DNA of 64,000 nucleotides, taken from assembly GCA_018242525.1 (NCBI GenBank), contig JAFEBS010000054.1, positions 12,253 through 76,252 of the forward strand, given 5' to 3'. This document shows positions 8,380 to 19,000 of the stretch, one piece after another (the stretch's first letter is position 1; every line of letters starts with the position of its first letter). The DNA is from Planctomycetota bacterium (GTDB taxonomy: Bacteria; Planctomycetota; Planctomycetia; Planctomycetales; Planctomycetaceae). Below the pieces are notes generated by a model, which saw only the letters and a list, made by a program, of their open reading frames with translations, was not told the DNA's origin and ran no database searches. The position numbers and the translations under genes were made by a program.

Positions 8380-11300
8380 ATGCATCAGGTTGCGAATACT
8401 TCATTCTCGCGTCAGACGATTGTCATGGCGTTGTTCACTGCGATGATGGCCGGGAGGGCCAACGCCGCCGAACCTGAATTGAGTTTTAATCGAGACATTC
8501 GGCCGATCCTGTCGGCGAATTGCTTTGCCTGCCACGGTTTTGATTCCCGGCAGCGGAAGGCGGATCTGCGGCTGGACCTTGCCGAGGGAGCGTTCGCCGT
8601 CCACGATGGCCAGGCTGCCATCAAACCCGGGGACCTGGCGGCGAGTGAAGTCTGGCGGCGGTTGATTTCCGATGATCCCGACGTGCTCATGCCACCCCCG
8701 TCTACCCGGAAAAAACTGACGGACGACCAGAAACTGACGATTCGCCGCTGGATCGAGCAGGGGGCCAAGTATCAGAAACACTGGGCTTTCGAGTTGCCAT
8801 TGAAAGCCCCGATTCCCGCCAACAAGAATCCGGGCTGGGCCCGAAATGATCTGGATCGGTTCATCGCTGCCAAGCTCGATCAAGCCGGCTTGACGCCGCA
8901 GGCCGAAGCCCCACGATCGACGTTGATTCGGCGGGTCGCTTTTGCATTGACGGGACTTCCCCCGACAATCGCAGAAGTCGACGCATTTGAGGCGGATCAG
9001 TCCCCGGAAGCGTACGAACGGATGGTCGACCAGTACCTGAAGTCGCTGCGGTACGGGGAGGAGATGGCTCGACACTGGCTCGATGTCGCCCGATATGCCG
9101 ACACGCACGGCTTGCACCTGGACAACGAACGGTCCATGTGGGCGTATCGAGACTGGGTGATCCGGTCGTTCAACAAGAATCAACACTTTGACGACTTTAC
9201 GCGAGATCAGTTGGCAGGCGATCTACGAGACAATCCCACGCCTGAACAGCTTGTCGGGACAGGATTCAATCGTTGCAACGTGACGACCAGTGAAGGGGGG
9301 GCGATTGAGTCGGAATGGATCTATCGTTATGCCGTCGATCGGACCAGCACCACGATCCAAACGTGGATGGGTTTGACCGGAGGCTGCGCGGTCTGCCATG
9401 ACCACAAGTACGATCCTTTGTCGTCGCGCGAGTTTTATTCGATGTACGCGTTCTTTTACTCGGCCGCTGACCCGGGGATGGATCGCAACACAAACAACAC
9501 GGATCCTTACTTCAAACTGACAACGGCCGATCAGAAGGTTGCTCTGGAGCAACTGCGAGTCCAGGAACAGCAGGCCCGCCAGCAATTTGAATCGTGCCTG
9601 GCGACGTTCGACTACCAGGACCCCGCAGAACTCAATCCGGCCCCGGCACGGATCTCGATCGAAGACATCTGGCTGGATGATCAGTTCCCCGCGGGTTCGC
9701 GTCCCACCTGTTCGTCGCGCAATCCCTCCGTCTGGTCGACGGCCCCGGAAGTCGAGCCTCCGCTGGGTTGCAGGGCACTCAAGCAATTCGGTGCCTCGAA
9801 CTATCAGGACAAGTTTGAAAACCCGACCGTGCCATTCGTGATTCCAGACAATGCCCTGGTCCAGGTCTCGGTGCGCGTGGACTCGATGGAACCATCGGCC
9901 GCATTAATGCTGGAACTGTTCACCAGTCGCGGGAATCGGCGGGTACACTGGGGTGACCCGGCGCGCTATGGCAAGTCCACCGACGACAAGAACTGGCTGG
10001 GGAAAATCCCTGCCGTGGGGCAGTGGGTGACTTTGAACATCCCCATCGACACGCTGGATTTGAAGGCAGGCGATTCGATCCGAGGCGTGGCGCTGGCTCA
10101 ACATGGAGGGATTGCCTGGTGGGATGCTTTGAAGGTCACCGGCGACGTGCAGCCGGCGACGGATGTCCGGTCCTCGTTTGCGGCCTGGTGGAAGGAGCGA
10201 GCGGCTAAGGAGACACCCGGGATTCCCGGTGATCTGGCATCGCTTTTGAAAGGTGGACCTCCCGTCAGCAAGCCGGACGATGTCCCGGACGCCGAGAAGG
10301 CAATCCAGGCCGCGTCAGACCGAGCCAGGCTTCTGAAGTACTACCTGGTGCAGATCGCCCGCATCGAAACGCCAGCCATTCGGCAGTTGCAACTGGCCTG
10401 GCAGTCGGCAGCAGCAGCACGGGCGGCGATCGAGGAATCGATTCCGGGAACATTCATTTTCCGGGATCTGGACAAGCCGCGCGATGCTTTTGTCATGCAG
10501 CGCGGCCAATACGACAAGCCCGGTGAAAAAGTGGAGCCCAATGTTCCTGCTGCCTTTCCCCCGTTGAAGCCGCGCACGAATGCCGACGGGACAGCCGTTC
10601 GCCCCAATCGCCTGGACTTGGCAGAATGGTTGCTGGCTCCCGAACAACCGTTGACTGCACGGGTCACCGTGAACCGGTTCTGGCAGCAATTCTTCGGTAC
10701 CGGACTGGTCATGACGAGCTACGACTTCGGATCGCAGGGAGATCCGCCGAGTCACCCCGAGTTGCTCGACTGGCTGGCAATCTGGTACCGCGAACACAAC
10801 TGGGACACGAAAGCCCTGGTCCGGCTGATGGTGACGTCGGCGACATTTCGACAGCAGTCGCGGGTCACTCCGGAACTGTTGCGATTGGATCCGCACAATC
10901 GCCTGTATGCCCGTGGGCCCCGCTTCCGCCTGGATGCCGAGCAGATCCGGGACAACGCATTGTATGTCAGCGGTTTAATCAACCTGGAGATGGGTGGCCG
11001 GGGAGTCAACAGTTACCAACCGCCCAACATCTGGGAACCGGTCGGCTATTCCGACAGCAACACCCGTTTCTACCTGCAGGATCATGGAAAATCGTTGTAC
11101 CGCCGCAGCATCTACACGTTCCTGAAACGCACGGCTCCGCCACCCTTTATGAGCAACTTCGATGGACCGAATCGCGAGCAGTTCTGCACGATTCGTGAAC
11201 GCAGTAACACGCCCTTGCAGGCCCTGCAACTGCTGAATGATACTCAGCATTTTGAAGCGGCCAGGGCGTTTGCCGAACGAATCCTGTCGGAAGGGGGGCC

Positions 11301-11556
11301 CACCGTTGACGGAAGGATTCGATATGCCTATCGCGCGACACTTTCGCGGTCGCCAGAACCGGATGAACTGGCGGTGGTTCAGCGGGCGCTCAAGGAGTGC
11401 TTGACGCGGTACCAGAACGATCCGGCAGCCGCGAATAAGGCCATCGCTGTTGGTGAATCAAAACCCTCGGGCAAATTCGACCCGTCCGAACTGGCCGCTT
11501 ACACACTGATCTCCAATCTGATTTTGAACCTGGATGAAACCGTGATGCGGAACTGA
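8380..11556 (+). CDS. PSD1-type planctomycete cytochrome protein (DUF1549/DUF1553)
   Basis: 1058 residues, exported (signal peptide to about residue 29, ANAAEPE). Domain order: planctomycete cytochrome C domain with heme motif CFACH at residues 48-52; DUF1549 (about 150-370) with a second motif CAVCH near 336 followed by DHKYDP; a beta-sandwich insert (about 420-590, ending GGIAWWDALKVTG) like a carbohydrate-binding module; then DUF1553 (about 720-1040) with TARVTVNRFWQQFFGTG and ERSNTPLQALQLLND. The start at 8380 has AGGAA 6 nt upstream. The family is abundant in Planctomycetes and always near DUF1501 genes; substrate and reaction are unknown. Two heme-type motifs suggest a redox role. Confidence 0.88.
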   Translation: MHQVANTSFSRQTIVMALFTAMMAGRANAAEPELSFNRDIRPILSANCFACHGFDSRQRKADLRLDLAEGAFAVHDGQAAIKPGDLAASEVWRRLISDDPDVLMPPPSTRKKLTDDQKLTIRRWIEQGAKYQKHWAFELPLKAPIPANKNPGWARNDLDRFIAAKLDQAGLTPQAEAPRSTLIRRVAFALTGLPPTIAEVDAFEADQSPEAYERMVDQYLKSLRYGEEMARHWLDVARYADTHGLHLDNERSMWAYRDWVIRSFNKNQHFDDFTRDQLAGDLRDNPTPEQLVGTGFNRCNVTTSEGGAIESEWIYRYAVDRTSTTIQTWMGLTGGCAVCHDHKYDPLSSREFYSMYAFFYSAADPGMDRNTNNTDPYFKLTTADQKVALEQLRVQEQQARQQFESCLATFDYQDPAELNPAPARISIEDIWLDDQFPAGSRPTCSSRNPSVWSTAPEVEPPLGCRALKQFGASNYQDKFENPTVPFVIPDNALVQVSVRVDSMEPSAALMLELFTSRGNRRVHWGDPARYGKSTDDKNWLGKIPAVGQWVTLNIPIDTLDLKAGDSIRGVALAQHGGIAWWDALKVTGDVQPATDVRSSFAAWWKERAAKETPGIPGDLASLLKGGPPVSKPDDVPDAEKAIQAASDRARLLKYYLVQIARIETPAIRQLQLAWQSAAAARAAIEESIPGTFIFRDLDKPRDAFVMQRGQYDKPGEKVEPNVPAAFPPLKPRTNADGTAVRPNRLDLAEWLLAPEQPLTARVTVNRFWQQFFGTGLVMTSYDFGSQGDPPSHPELLDWLAIWYREHNWDTKALVRLMVTSATFRQQSRVTPELLRLDPHNRLYARGPRFRLDAEQIRDNALYVSGLINLEMGGRGVNSYQPPNIWEPVGYSDSNTRFYLQDHGKSLYRRSIYTFLKRTAPPPFMSNFDGPNREQFCTIRERSNTPLQALQLLNDTQHFEAARAFAERILSEGGPTVDGRIRYAYRATLSRSPEPDELAVVQRALKECLTRYQNDPAAANKAIAVGESKPSGKFDPSELAAYTLISNLILNLDETVMRN

Positions 11557-11832
11557 AGAACGATTGAGACCCCTGATCGCGGTACCACTTTGAAAAGCAA
11601 CCCATCCTGCAGTTCTCCGATGGTCACGGACAACTGCCTGTGGTCGGATCGGGGGCTGTGGGCCGAAGTTGCCCTCTGAAAGTTGAGCCGTCGCTGACAT
11701 TCAATGTCGAAACGCGTGAGTTGGGCCCAATCACGCCAAATGCTCTGGCTGGCCCCAAGCTGGCCCTGTCCGATACAATCCCCGGGCCAAGTCTGACGAC
11801 GTGATTTCAGAGTCCATTTGCTGGTGAGTTTC

Positions 11833-13071
11833 ATGCCCGAACCGTTGCCCAAGTTGTCTACCCTCCAAGTTCGTGAATGGTTCTCGAAATTGCCCACTCA
11901 GGATTTTGCGGGCAAGCAAGTGCTGGTGATCATTCCCGATGCCACCCGGACGGCTCCGCTGCCGCTCCTGTTTGACGCCCTGTACACGCAACTGCGTCCG
12001 GCAGTGGCTCATCTGGATGTCCTGGTGGCGCTGGGGACACATCCGCCGATGTCGGATACCCAGATCTGCAGGCTGCTGGGGATCGACGAGCAGGAGCGAG
12101 GTCGGCTGTTTTACCAGTTGGGTTTGTTTAACCACGAATGGGATCGTCCCGAACGACTGCTGACAATTGGAACGCTGAACAAGCAGGATACGGCCGAGAT
12201 TTCCGGTGGATTGCTGTCACTGGATGTGCCCGTTCAGATCAATTCGCGGATTTCAGACTATGATGTGTTGCTTGTTCTGGGCCCGGTCTTTCCGCACGAA
12301 GTGGTGGGGTTTTCTGGCGGAAACAAGTACTTCTTCCCGGGGATTGGCGGACCGGAAATTCTGAATTTCTTCCACTGGCTGGGGGCGCTGATCACGAATG
12401 TCGGCATCATTGGAGTCAAGGACACTCCGGTGCGTCGCGTGGTCGATCGGGCAGCCCAGATGATTCCGAAAGAACGGCGGGCGATCACGTTTGTGGTCGC
12501 GTCGGACGGAAACCTGCACGGACTGTTCTACGGAACACCCGAATCCGCCTGGAATCAGGCGGCGGATCTGTCAAACCAGATTCATATCAAACGCTGTCCG
12601 AAACCGTTCCGACAGGTACTGTCGTGTGCTCCGCCGATGTACGACGAGCTGTGGGTGGCGGGCAAATGCATGTATAAGCTGGAACCCATCGTGGCGGATG
12701 GCGGCGAATTGATCATCTATGCGCCGCACATGCACGAAATCTCCGTCACGCATGGGAAGTTGATTGAGCAGGTGGGATACCATGTTCGCGACTACTTCAC
12801 CAAGCAGTGGGACAAGTTCAAAGACTATCCCTGGGGCGTCCTGGCCCATTCGACCCATGTCCGCGGCAGTGGCACCTTCGAAAACGGCGTGGAAACTCCC
12901 CGGGTCAAGGTCACGCTGGCCAGCGGGATTCCCCGCGACGTGTGTGAACGCATCAACCTGGGCTACCGCGATCCCGCTTCGATCGACGTGGAATCCTTCG
13001 CCAATCGGGAAGACGAGGGTGTGCTGCTGGTTCGAAAGGCGGGGGAATACCTGTACCGACTGGATGATTAG
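11833..13071 (+). CDS. LarA-family nickel-pincer-dependent racemase/epimerase homologue
   Basis: About 412 residues. The LarA N-domain signature is present: IIPDATRTAPLP near residue 33, ALGTHPPM with His70, then PHEVVGFSGGNKYFFPG with His155 and Lys165, and NFFHWLG with His181. Their spacing matches LarA His108, His174, Lys184 and His200, the residues that hold the nickel-pincer nucleotide and nickel. The chemistry is therefore probably racemisation or epimerisation of a 2-hydroxy acid; the substrate cannot be told. No larB, larC or larE cofactor genes lie in the window. ATG 11833 with GGTGAG upstream is preferred over TTG 11818. The neighbours are sugar-phosphate and hydroxyacid genes. Confidence 0.82.
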   Translation: MPEPLPKLSTLQVREWFSKLPTQDFAGKQVLVIIPDATRTAPLPLLFDALYTQLRPAVAHLDVLVALGTHPPMSDTQICRLLGIDEQERGRLFYQLGLFNHEWDRPERLLTIGTLNKQDTAEISGGLLSLDVPVQINSRISDYDVLLVLGPVFPHEVVGFSGGNKYFFPGIGGPEILNFFHWLGALITNVGIIGVKDTPVRRVVDRAAQMIPKERRAITFVVASDGNLHGLFYGTPESAWNQAADLSNQIHIKRCPKPFRQVLSCAPPMYDELWVAGKCMYKLEPIVADGGELIIYAPHMHEISVTHGKLIEQVGYHVRDYFTKQWDKFKDYPWGVLAHSTHVRGSGTFENGVETPRVKVTLASGIPRDVCERINLGYRDPASIDVESFANREDEGVLLVRKAGEYLYRLDD

Positions 13072-13150
13072 CCGCAGTGGCCTGACCTGCGCCATCAGCC
13101 GCCGAGCGACTTCCATCTGACATTCCCCGTTTTTTTGGCGGCTTCGCTTC

Positions 13151-13173
13151 CGTAGTTCCCGGACTTCGGCTAC
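13151..13173 (-). repeat. Family A repeat, divergent copy
   Basis: Read on the minus strand this begins GTAGCCGAAGTC like the other family A repeats, but the second half is CGGGAACTACG, so only the outer GTAG/CTAC bases pair well. It is probably a decayed or recombined member. It lies in the gap between the LarA homologue and the phosphatase gene. Confidence 0.5.
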
Positions 13174-13218
13174 ATCGGAATCCGTCAGTTTTCTGTTCTA
13201 TTCATGGGACCTTGTTTC

Positions 13219-14016
13219 ATGCCCGCATCACCATCTGATTTGCAGTCTCGCCTGGAATTCGCCCGAACCGTGGCGCTGGAAGCCAGTGGACTGATCCTGC
13301 CGTACTATTGCAATCCGGAACTGGCAGTGGAACGAAAGGGAGATTCCAGTCCCGTCACCGAAGCGGACAAGGGGGCGGAACTGTTGATACGTCGCCGTCT
13401 GGCGGAAGTCTTTCCGGACGATTCCATCCTGGGAGAAGAATTTCCGGATACGCCGGGAACGACCGGGTTTCGCTGGATCCTGGACCCGATCGACGGAACC
13501 AAATCGTTCATTCATGGGGTGCCGCTGTTCGGGACCCTGATCGGTGTGGAGTTTGAAACCGAATGTGTCGTCGGGGTCTGCCGGTTCCCGGCGCTGAATG
13601 AAGTGGTGTACGCGGCCCGCGGTGGCGGCGCCTGGTGGCAGGTCGGATCGGCCGAGCCCCGTCGGGTGCGGGCGTCGACCGTGACGTCGCTCAGCGAGTC
13701 CACGTTTTGCAATACGAATCCGTCGCGGTGGATGAAGATTGGCAAATGGCAGATCCTGCAAGATCTGATGAATTCGGTGCAACTGTCACGTGGCTGGGGA
13801 GATTGCTACGGACACATGCTGGTGGCGACCGGTCGGGCCGAAGTGATGATTGACCCGGCGATGAACCCGTGGGATGCCGCTGCACTTGTTCCGATCGTCC
13901 AGGAATCCGGCGCTCACTTTGTTGATTGGAGCGGCAAAACGACGATCTATGGCGGCAGCGGGATTTCGGTGGCGCCAGGAATCAAAGACGAGATTCTGCG
14001 CCGGCTGCAGGGCTGA
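13219..14016 (+). CDS. Inositol-monophosphatase-family phosphatase, probably HisN-like histidinol-phosphatase
   Basis: About 265 residues with all metal-site motifs of the Li-sensitive phosphatase superfamily: GEEF near residue 74, WILDPIDGTKSFIHG near 90-104 and MNPWDAAAL near 215. The KGDSSPVTEADKGAE stretch and the length resemble the histidinol-phosphatase (HisN) branch more than SuhB or CysQ, but other phosphomonoester substrates are possible. ATG 13219 is used; an in-frame ATG at 13204 would add five residues. It converges on lhgO with a 33-bp gap. Confidence 0.82.
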   Translation: MPASPSDLQSRLEFARTVALEASGLILPYYCNPELAVERKGDSSPVTEADKGAELLIRRRLAEVFPDDSILGEEFPDTPGTTGFRWILDPIDGTKSFIHGVPLFGTLIGVEFETECVVGVCRFPALNEVVYAARGGGAWWQVGSAEPRRVRASTVTSLSESTFCNTNPSRWMKIGKWQILQDLMNSVQLSRGWGDCYGHMLVATGRAEVMIDPAMNPWDAAALVPIVQESGAHFVDWSGKTTIYGGSGISVAPGIKDEILRRLQG

Positions 14017-14049
14017 CGATTCTTCCTCTGCCGAACGCGGCTTGGCACA

Positions 14050-15258
14050 TCACTTCAGATGCGCGGCAATCTTGTCAACGACCAGCTTCCCGACATTCAA
14101 CGAGGCTGTCGCTGCGGGACTGGGGGCGTTGCAGACATTGATCACCAGCTCGTTTTCCAGGATCAGGAAATCTTCGATCAGATTGCCGTCCCGGGACAGG
14201 GCCTGAGCGCGCACTCCGGCCGGAGCGGTCACCAGGTGTTCGCTGCGGACCTCCGGGACCAGCCGTTGCAGGGCTGCCACGAACGCAGACTTGTTGAACG
14301 AACGCCACATTTCGTGCAGACCCATCCGCCAGTGGCGCCACGCCATCCTCAGGAAACCGGGGTAGGTCAGTGATTCCAGTGTGTCAATCAAACTGAAGCT
14401 GGTCTTGTAGTAACCTTCCCGCTTGAACGCAAACACGGCATTCGGGCCACACTCCACACCCCCGTGAATCATTCGCGTAAAGTGCACTCCCAGGAACGGG
14501 AAGTTGGGGTCGGGCACGGGGTAGATCAAACCATTGCACAGGTGCTGAGCGGATGGCTTCAGCTCAAAGTATTCGCCACGAAACGGGACGATCTGGGCAT
14601 CCGGACGCTGGCCGGAGAGCCAGGTCATTCGATCGGAAAACAGTCCGGCACAATTGACGACCAGCCTGGCCTCCAGTTCGCCAGCCCCGCTCTGCACCAC
14701 CATCCGCCCCTCCCGGCGAAACATGCCCGTCACTCTGGCGCTGGTCTTGATCTCCCCTCCCGCCTCGCTGATGCGCTGCGCCAGACGTTCACAGACCTGG
14801 CGGTAATCAATGATCCCGGCTTCCGGAACATGGATGGCGCGGATCCCGGCGGAGTGTGGTTCGATTTCACGCAGGCGGTCTCCGTCGATCATCTGACAAT
14901 TCACACCATTTGCCTGACCACGTTCGAAAATCGTTTCCAGGCGGGGAAGCTCGTCATTCGTGATGGCAACGATCACCTTGCCGCACAGTTGGAACGGGAT
15001 GTTCTCCTGCTGGCAGAACGCCTCCATCGCCTGTTTCCCCGCACGACAATTCTGTGCCCGCAGGGAACCCGGTTTGTAGTAGATCCCAGAATGAAGTACG
15101 CCGGAATTGTGGCCGGTCTGGTGCTGGGCCACTTCACGCTCTTTTTCCAGCAAAACGACTTTCTTGCCGGGAAACCGTTCCTGAAGACGATAGGCTGTCG
15201 CCAACCCGATAATTCCGCCTCCAATGATGGCCACGTCTGCCTGCTGCATCACGTTCAT
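14050..15258 (-). CDS. lhgO: L-2-hydroxyglutarate oxidase (FAD-dependent)
   Basis: 402 residues. An N-terminal dinucleotide-binding fold (VAIIGGGIIGLATAYRLQ, residues 8-25) is followed by the LhgO-typical TGHNSGVLHSGIYYKPGSLR near residue 48. Further on are LVVNCAGLFSDRM, GVHFTRMIHGGVECGPNAV and the C-terminal PAGVRAQALSRDGNLIEDF. LhgO oxidises L-2-hydroxyglutarate to 2-oxoglutarate and passes electrons to the quinone pool. The start at 15258 has AGGACGGA just upstream. It is transcribed divergently from the ECF sigma gene at 15479. Confidence 0.9.
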   Translation of the reverse strand: MNVMQQADVAIIGGGIIGLATAYRLQERFPGKKVVLLEKEREVAQHQTGHNSGVLHSGIYYKPGSLRAQNCRAGKQAMEAFCQQENIPFQLCGKVIVAITNDELPRLETIFERGQANGVNCQMIDGDRLREIEPHSAGIRAIHVPEAGIIDYRQVCERLAQRISEAGGEIKTSARVTGMFRREGRMVVQSGAGELEARLVVNCAGLFSDRMTWLSGQRPDAQIVPFRGEYFELKPSAQHLCNGLIYPVPDPNFPFLGVHFTRMIHGGVECGPNAVFAFKREGYYKTSFSLIDTLESLTYPGFLRMAWRHWRMGLHEMWRSFNKSAFVAALQRLVPEVRSEHLVTAPAGVRAQALSRDGNLIEDFLILENELVINVCNAPSPAATASLNVGKLVVDKIAAHLK

Positions 15259-15281
15259 TCCGTCCTGTTGAGAATGGTCTC

Positions 15282-15318
15282 GTTCGCTTCCAAGCGAACT
15301 TGGCGGCGTCAGTATAAT
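15282..15318. promoter_or_regulatory. Perfect inverted repeat and -10-like elements between lhgO and ECF sigma gene
   Basis: GTTCGCTT and AAGCGAAC form a perfect 8-bp inverted repeat around two bases at 15282-15299, 24 nt upstream of the lhgO start. Next to it, TATAAT reads on the plus strand at 15313-15318 and TATACT on the minus strand at 15311-15316, so overlapping divergent promoters are possible. Neither has a good -35 at the normal distance. The repeat would be an operator or a leader hairpin of lhgO. Confidence 0.4.
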
Positions 15319-15478
15319 CGACGCGGATTGCCCGGACTAACCATCTGCTCGCGTTTGGAAGGCGAAAGTTGGTCAAAAAATGTCGAAAACCCGCCGAAGT
15401 CGCAAGATCCTGCGACACCCGCAAGCAATCTGTGACTAATTGATTTCGGAACTTCAGCCCTGAACGGCGAGGCACCTT

Positions 15479-16084
15479 GTGCTTGACCAGACCGACCAAC
15501 AGATCGTGATCCACGGATTACGGCTCGGCGATCGAAACGCCTGGTCTGCCCTGTATGACGGATACAGTGCGGACGTCTGGCGTTACGTCGCGCGTCTGGT
15601 TGGTCCCGAAACGGCCTCGGTGGCAGACATCGTGCAGGAGACGTTCCTGGCGGCGGCAGGATCCGCACGTCAATTTGACTCCCGGCGCGGAACGTTGTGG
15701 GCGTGGTTGTCAGGGATCGCGCACCACCAGTCCGCGTTGTATTGGCGTCAGCTCAAGCGAGTGCAGCGATTACAGGAATTGGCGGAATCGCAGTCGGACC
15801 AGTTGCGTCGCTGGCTCAATGATTCCACCGAGGTCGACGAACCCTGGCAGCGGCAGGAACTGGCGGAAACCGTTCGCGGAGTCCTGGCGGCACTGCCCGC
15901 GGATTACTCCGCACTCCTCACCGCGAAGTACCTGGACGACAGAACTCTGGAAGACCTGGCCCTCCAACTGGGAGGATCCGTGGATGCCATCAAGTCCAAG
16001 CTGGCCCGTGCCCGGCGGGAATTTCGCGGGCGGATGGAAGTCTTGATTCGAGAACCTACTGTTCCACAGACCAAACGGCCATGA
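15479..16084 (+). CDS. ECF-type RNA polymerase sigma factor coupled to giant partner
   Basis: 201 residues. Region 2: AWSALYDGYSADVWRYVARL, then VADIVQETFLAAAGSARQF and LWAWLSGIAHHQS. Region 4: VLAALPADYSALLTAKYLDD, then LEDLALQLGGSVDAIKSKLARARREF. It starts with GTG at 15479, with GAGG 6-7 nt upstream, and stops at 16084, overlapping the next start as ATGA. The sequence differs clearly from the sigma factor at 3160, so the two are not recent duplicates. Tight coupling to the 3156-residue membrane protein implies that that protein controls or is controlled by this factor. Confidence 0.9.
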   Translation: MLDQTDQQIVIHGLRLGDRNAWSALYDGYSADVWRYVARLVGPETASVADIVQETFLAAAGSARQFDSRRGTLWAWLSGIAHHQSALYWRQLKRVQRLQELAESQSDQLRRWLNDSTEVDEPWQRQELAETVRGVLAALPADYSALLTAKYLDDRTLEDLALQLGGSVDAIKSKLARARREFRGRMEVLIREPTVPQTKRP

Positions 16085-19000
16085 CTAAAGAACCTGCCCC
16101 CGATCGTGACGATGCACGACTGCCAGCGTTACTGAGGTCCATCGAGACCGATGCGCCAGCACCGGATGCCGCGGTACTCCATTCGCTGCGCGAGCGGGCG
16201 GCCGCGGAGTTTGAACGGTCCGTCCACCCGGTTGCTCCGGCGAATGTTTCTTCACAGATTCCACAAGTTCGGAGATCTCCCCTGCTGACATTCGCCTTTC
16301 GAGGTTCGTTGGCGCTGGTGGCTGCCGTGGCGGCGGTTGCTGTCTGGCTGGGATCGACGGTTTCCCCGTCTGTGGCGGAAGGCACTCCGTTTTCCGTGGT
16401 TCTGGAAGAACTGCGGGGGGCGTCCACGCTCCATCTGCAACTGCATCAGGCCGGGCAGACGTCAGAGATCCTGGTCAGAGCACCGGGGCTGGTGCGCAAA
16501 CAGGAGACCGCTCAACGGTATCAGATCGCAGCCGGTTCGCGTCTGTGGAAGGTGGATGAGGTCCAGAACTCGGTTTTGGAGGGGGATTCGCCCTGGTTCC
16601 TGAGTTCTGACCGACAGGTCGATTTGCTGGGGCTGATGGAAGTCGGCGTCACCGATGCTACGCCGCTGCTTGTTGCTCGCCCGCACCAGCGTACTCGGCT
16701 GGATGGGCGTGAATGCTATGAATACAAGGTCGATCTGCCGGCACAGCGGGGGCGGCTGCGCATCCAGGCGTTTGTCGATGTGGCGACCAATCAATTGGTG
16801 CAGATCACGGCCCGCGATGTCGTCGCCGCGGATTCTCAACCTCCACTGGCGGACCTCCGTTTGATCGCTTTGAACCCGCCGGTTGCCGACGAGGAATTCG
16901 TCGTTGCCAAGTCGCTGACCGAGGATGGCCGAATTGGCAAAATCAGCCAGACACAGGGAATTGTCGTCCTGCGACCGATGCTGGCTCAGCGCTGGACTCC
17001 CGTCGGACGCGACACGCTGTTGCGGCCAGGTGACTGGCTGCGAACGGAACTGCGGGGTGCCAATGCGGTGAAGGTGACGTTGTCTTCGGACGTTGAACTC
17101 ACGGTCGGTCCAGGTTCGTTGCTGGAATGCACGTCGAGTTCGCAGGCCCGACTGCATTCCGGTCAGGTACAGGTGCAGACCACGGCCTCGGACAAGGTCG
17201 GTCCCGGGACCGGATTCACGTTGCTGGCGCCGCGCGCGGGCGAGCGAGTCTTCAAAGCGAGTAAAAAGCAACTGGTGCGCGTCGACCGGGCCGAAAAACT
17301 GGTCGATGTTCCGCAGGTTCCCGTCTGGCTGGCGGGCTTTGAAGGAACAACGAACAACGAATCTCTCGGCGCACTGATCGTGACTCTGCCGGACGGGCGT
17401 AACGAACCGCTCAGCGTCGGCTATCACAAGGTGTCGGTCGAGATTCGCGATCAGATTGCGCGGACGACGATCGAGGAATCGTTCGTGAACCACACCACGT
17501 CGCGATTGGAGGGAGTGTTTCACTTCCCACTGCCATCCGACGCCTCCATCAGCGGTTTCGGCATGTGGATCGGTGACGACCTGATCGAAGCGGATGTCGT
17601 CGAAAAGCAGCGGGCACGAGAAATCTTCGAAACCATTCTGCGAGAAAAGCGAGATCCAGGCCTGCTGGAATGGATGGGGGGAAATCTCTTTAAGGCCCGT
17701 GTCTTCCCGATTGAAGCTCATTCGGAAAAGCGGATCAAGATTGTCTATACACAGGTCCTGCCGCTGCGAGCCAACCGCTACCGGTACTCATACGGCCTGC
17801 GCAGTGAACTGCTGCGGACAAAGCCGTTGCGTGAATTGTCGCTGTCGGTGACCGTCAATTCGGCCTTGCCGTTGAAAAGCATCACCTGCCCCACGCACCC
17901 GGTCCGCACTCAGCAGACGGGACATTCCGCGCAGGTGGACTTCGCCGCCCAGGAGTACGTGCCGACTCGTGATTTTGAAGTGGTCTGCGAAGTCGCTGGG
18001 AAACAGTCGGATGTGGTGATGATCCCGCACCGGCGCGGTGACGATGGTTACTTCCTTGTCCAGTTGACTCCTCCGTCACCCGAGGGAAATTGGCAGCGGG
18101 AACTGCTGCCGGACGGCAAGCCGCTGCACGTCGTACTGATGTGCGACACCTCGGCGTCCATGGACAGTGAGAAGCGTCAGCAGCAGGCCGAGTTCGTGGG
18201 GACGGTCCTGACTTCGCTTGGGGCCGATGACCGATTCCAGGTTGCCTGCGTTGACGTGGGGACTGATTGGGCGAACGCGGAACCGTTGGCTCCCACAATC
18301 GACAATATCGGGACTGCTCGGGCGTTTCTGGAATCGCGGATTTCTCTCGGTTGGACGAACCTGTCTCGGGCGTTTGCCGACGTGATCCAGCGTTCGCCAG
18401 CGGACGCGCATGTGATCTACGTGGGTGATGGAATCGTCTCGGCTGGCAGCACCGATCCGGCCGCGTTCGTTCAGCAGTTGCGTTTACTGATCCAGCCCGG
18501 CGGAGCGAAGCCCGTCACTGATAGTCAAAACACACGACGCTCGTTCCATTCGGTCAGCGTCGGCAATTCCCACGAATCGGTCGTGCTTCAGGGAATTGCG
18601 GTGGCCGGAAACGGGTCGACGCGAGCAATCACCAACGAGCAATCACCGCAGATCGTCGCCCTGGAACTCCTTAACGAAATCGCCCAGCCCGGCCTACGCG
18701 ATCTGAACGTGGAATTCCGTGGTTTGAAAGTGGCGGCGGTTTATCCCGACCGATTGCCAAACCTCGCCGTGGGAACTCAGCAGATTCTCGTCGGACGGTA
18801 TCTGCCAGAAGGGAAGGATCAGTCCGGCGAGATTGTCGTCACCGGTCTACGCGGGTCTGAAAAGGTCCGCTACGTCGCACGAGTTCAATTCACGGATGCG
18901 GAAGCCGGGAATTCATTCATTCCCCGCCTGTGGGCGCGTGCTCATCTGGAGCACCTGCTGGCTCAGGGGCCCAGTCCCAGGATTCGGGACGAGATCATCG

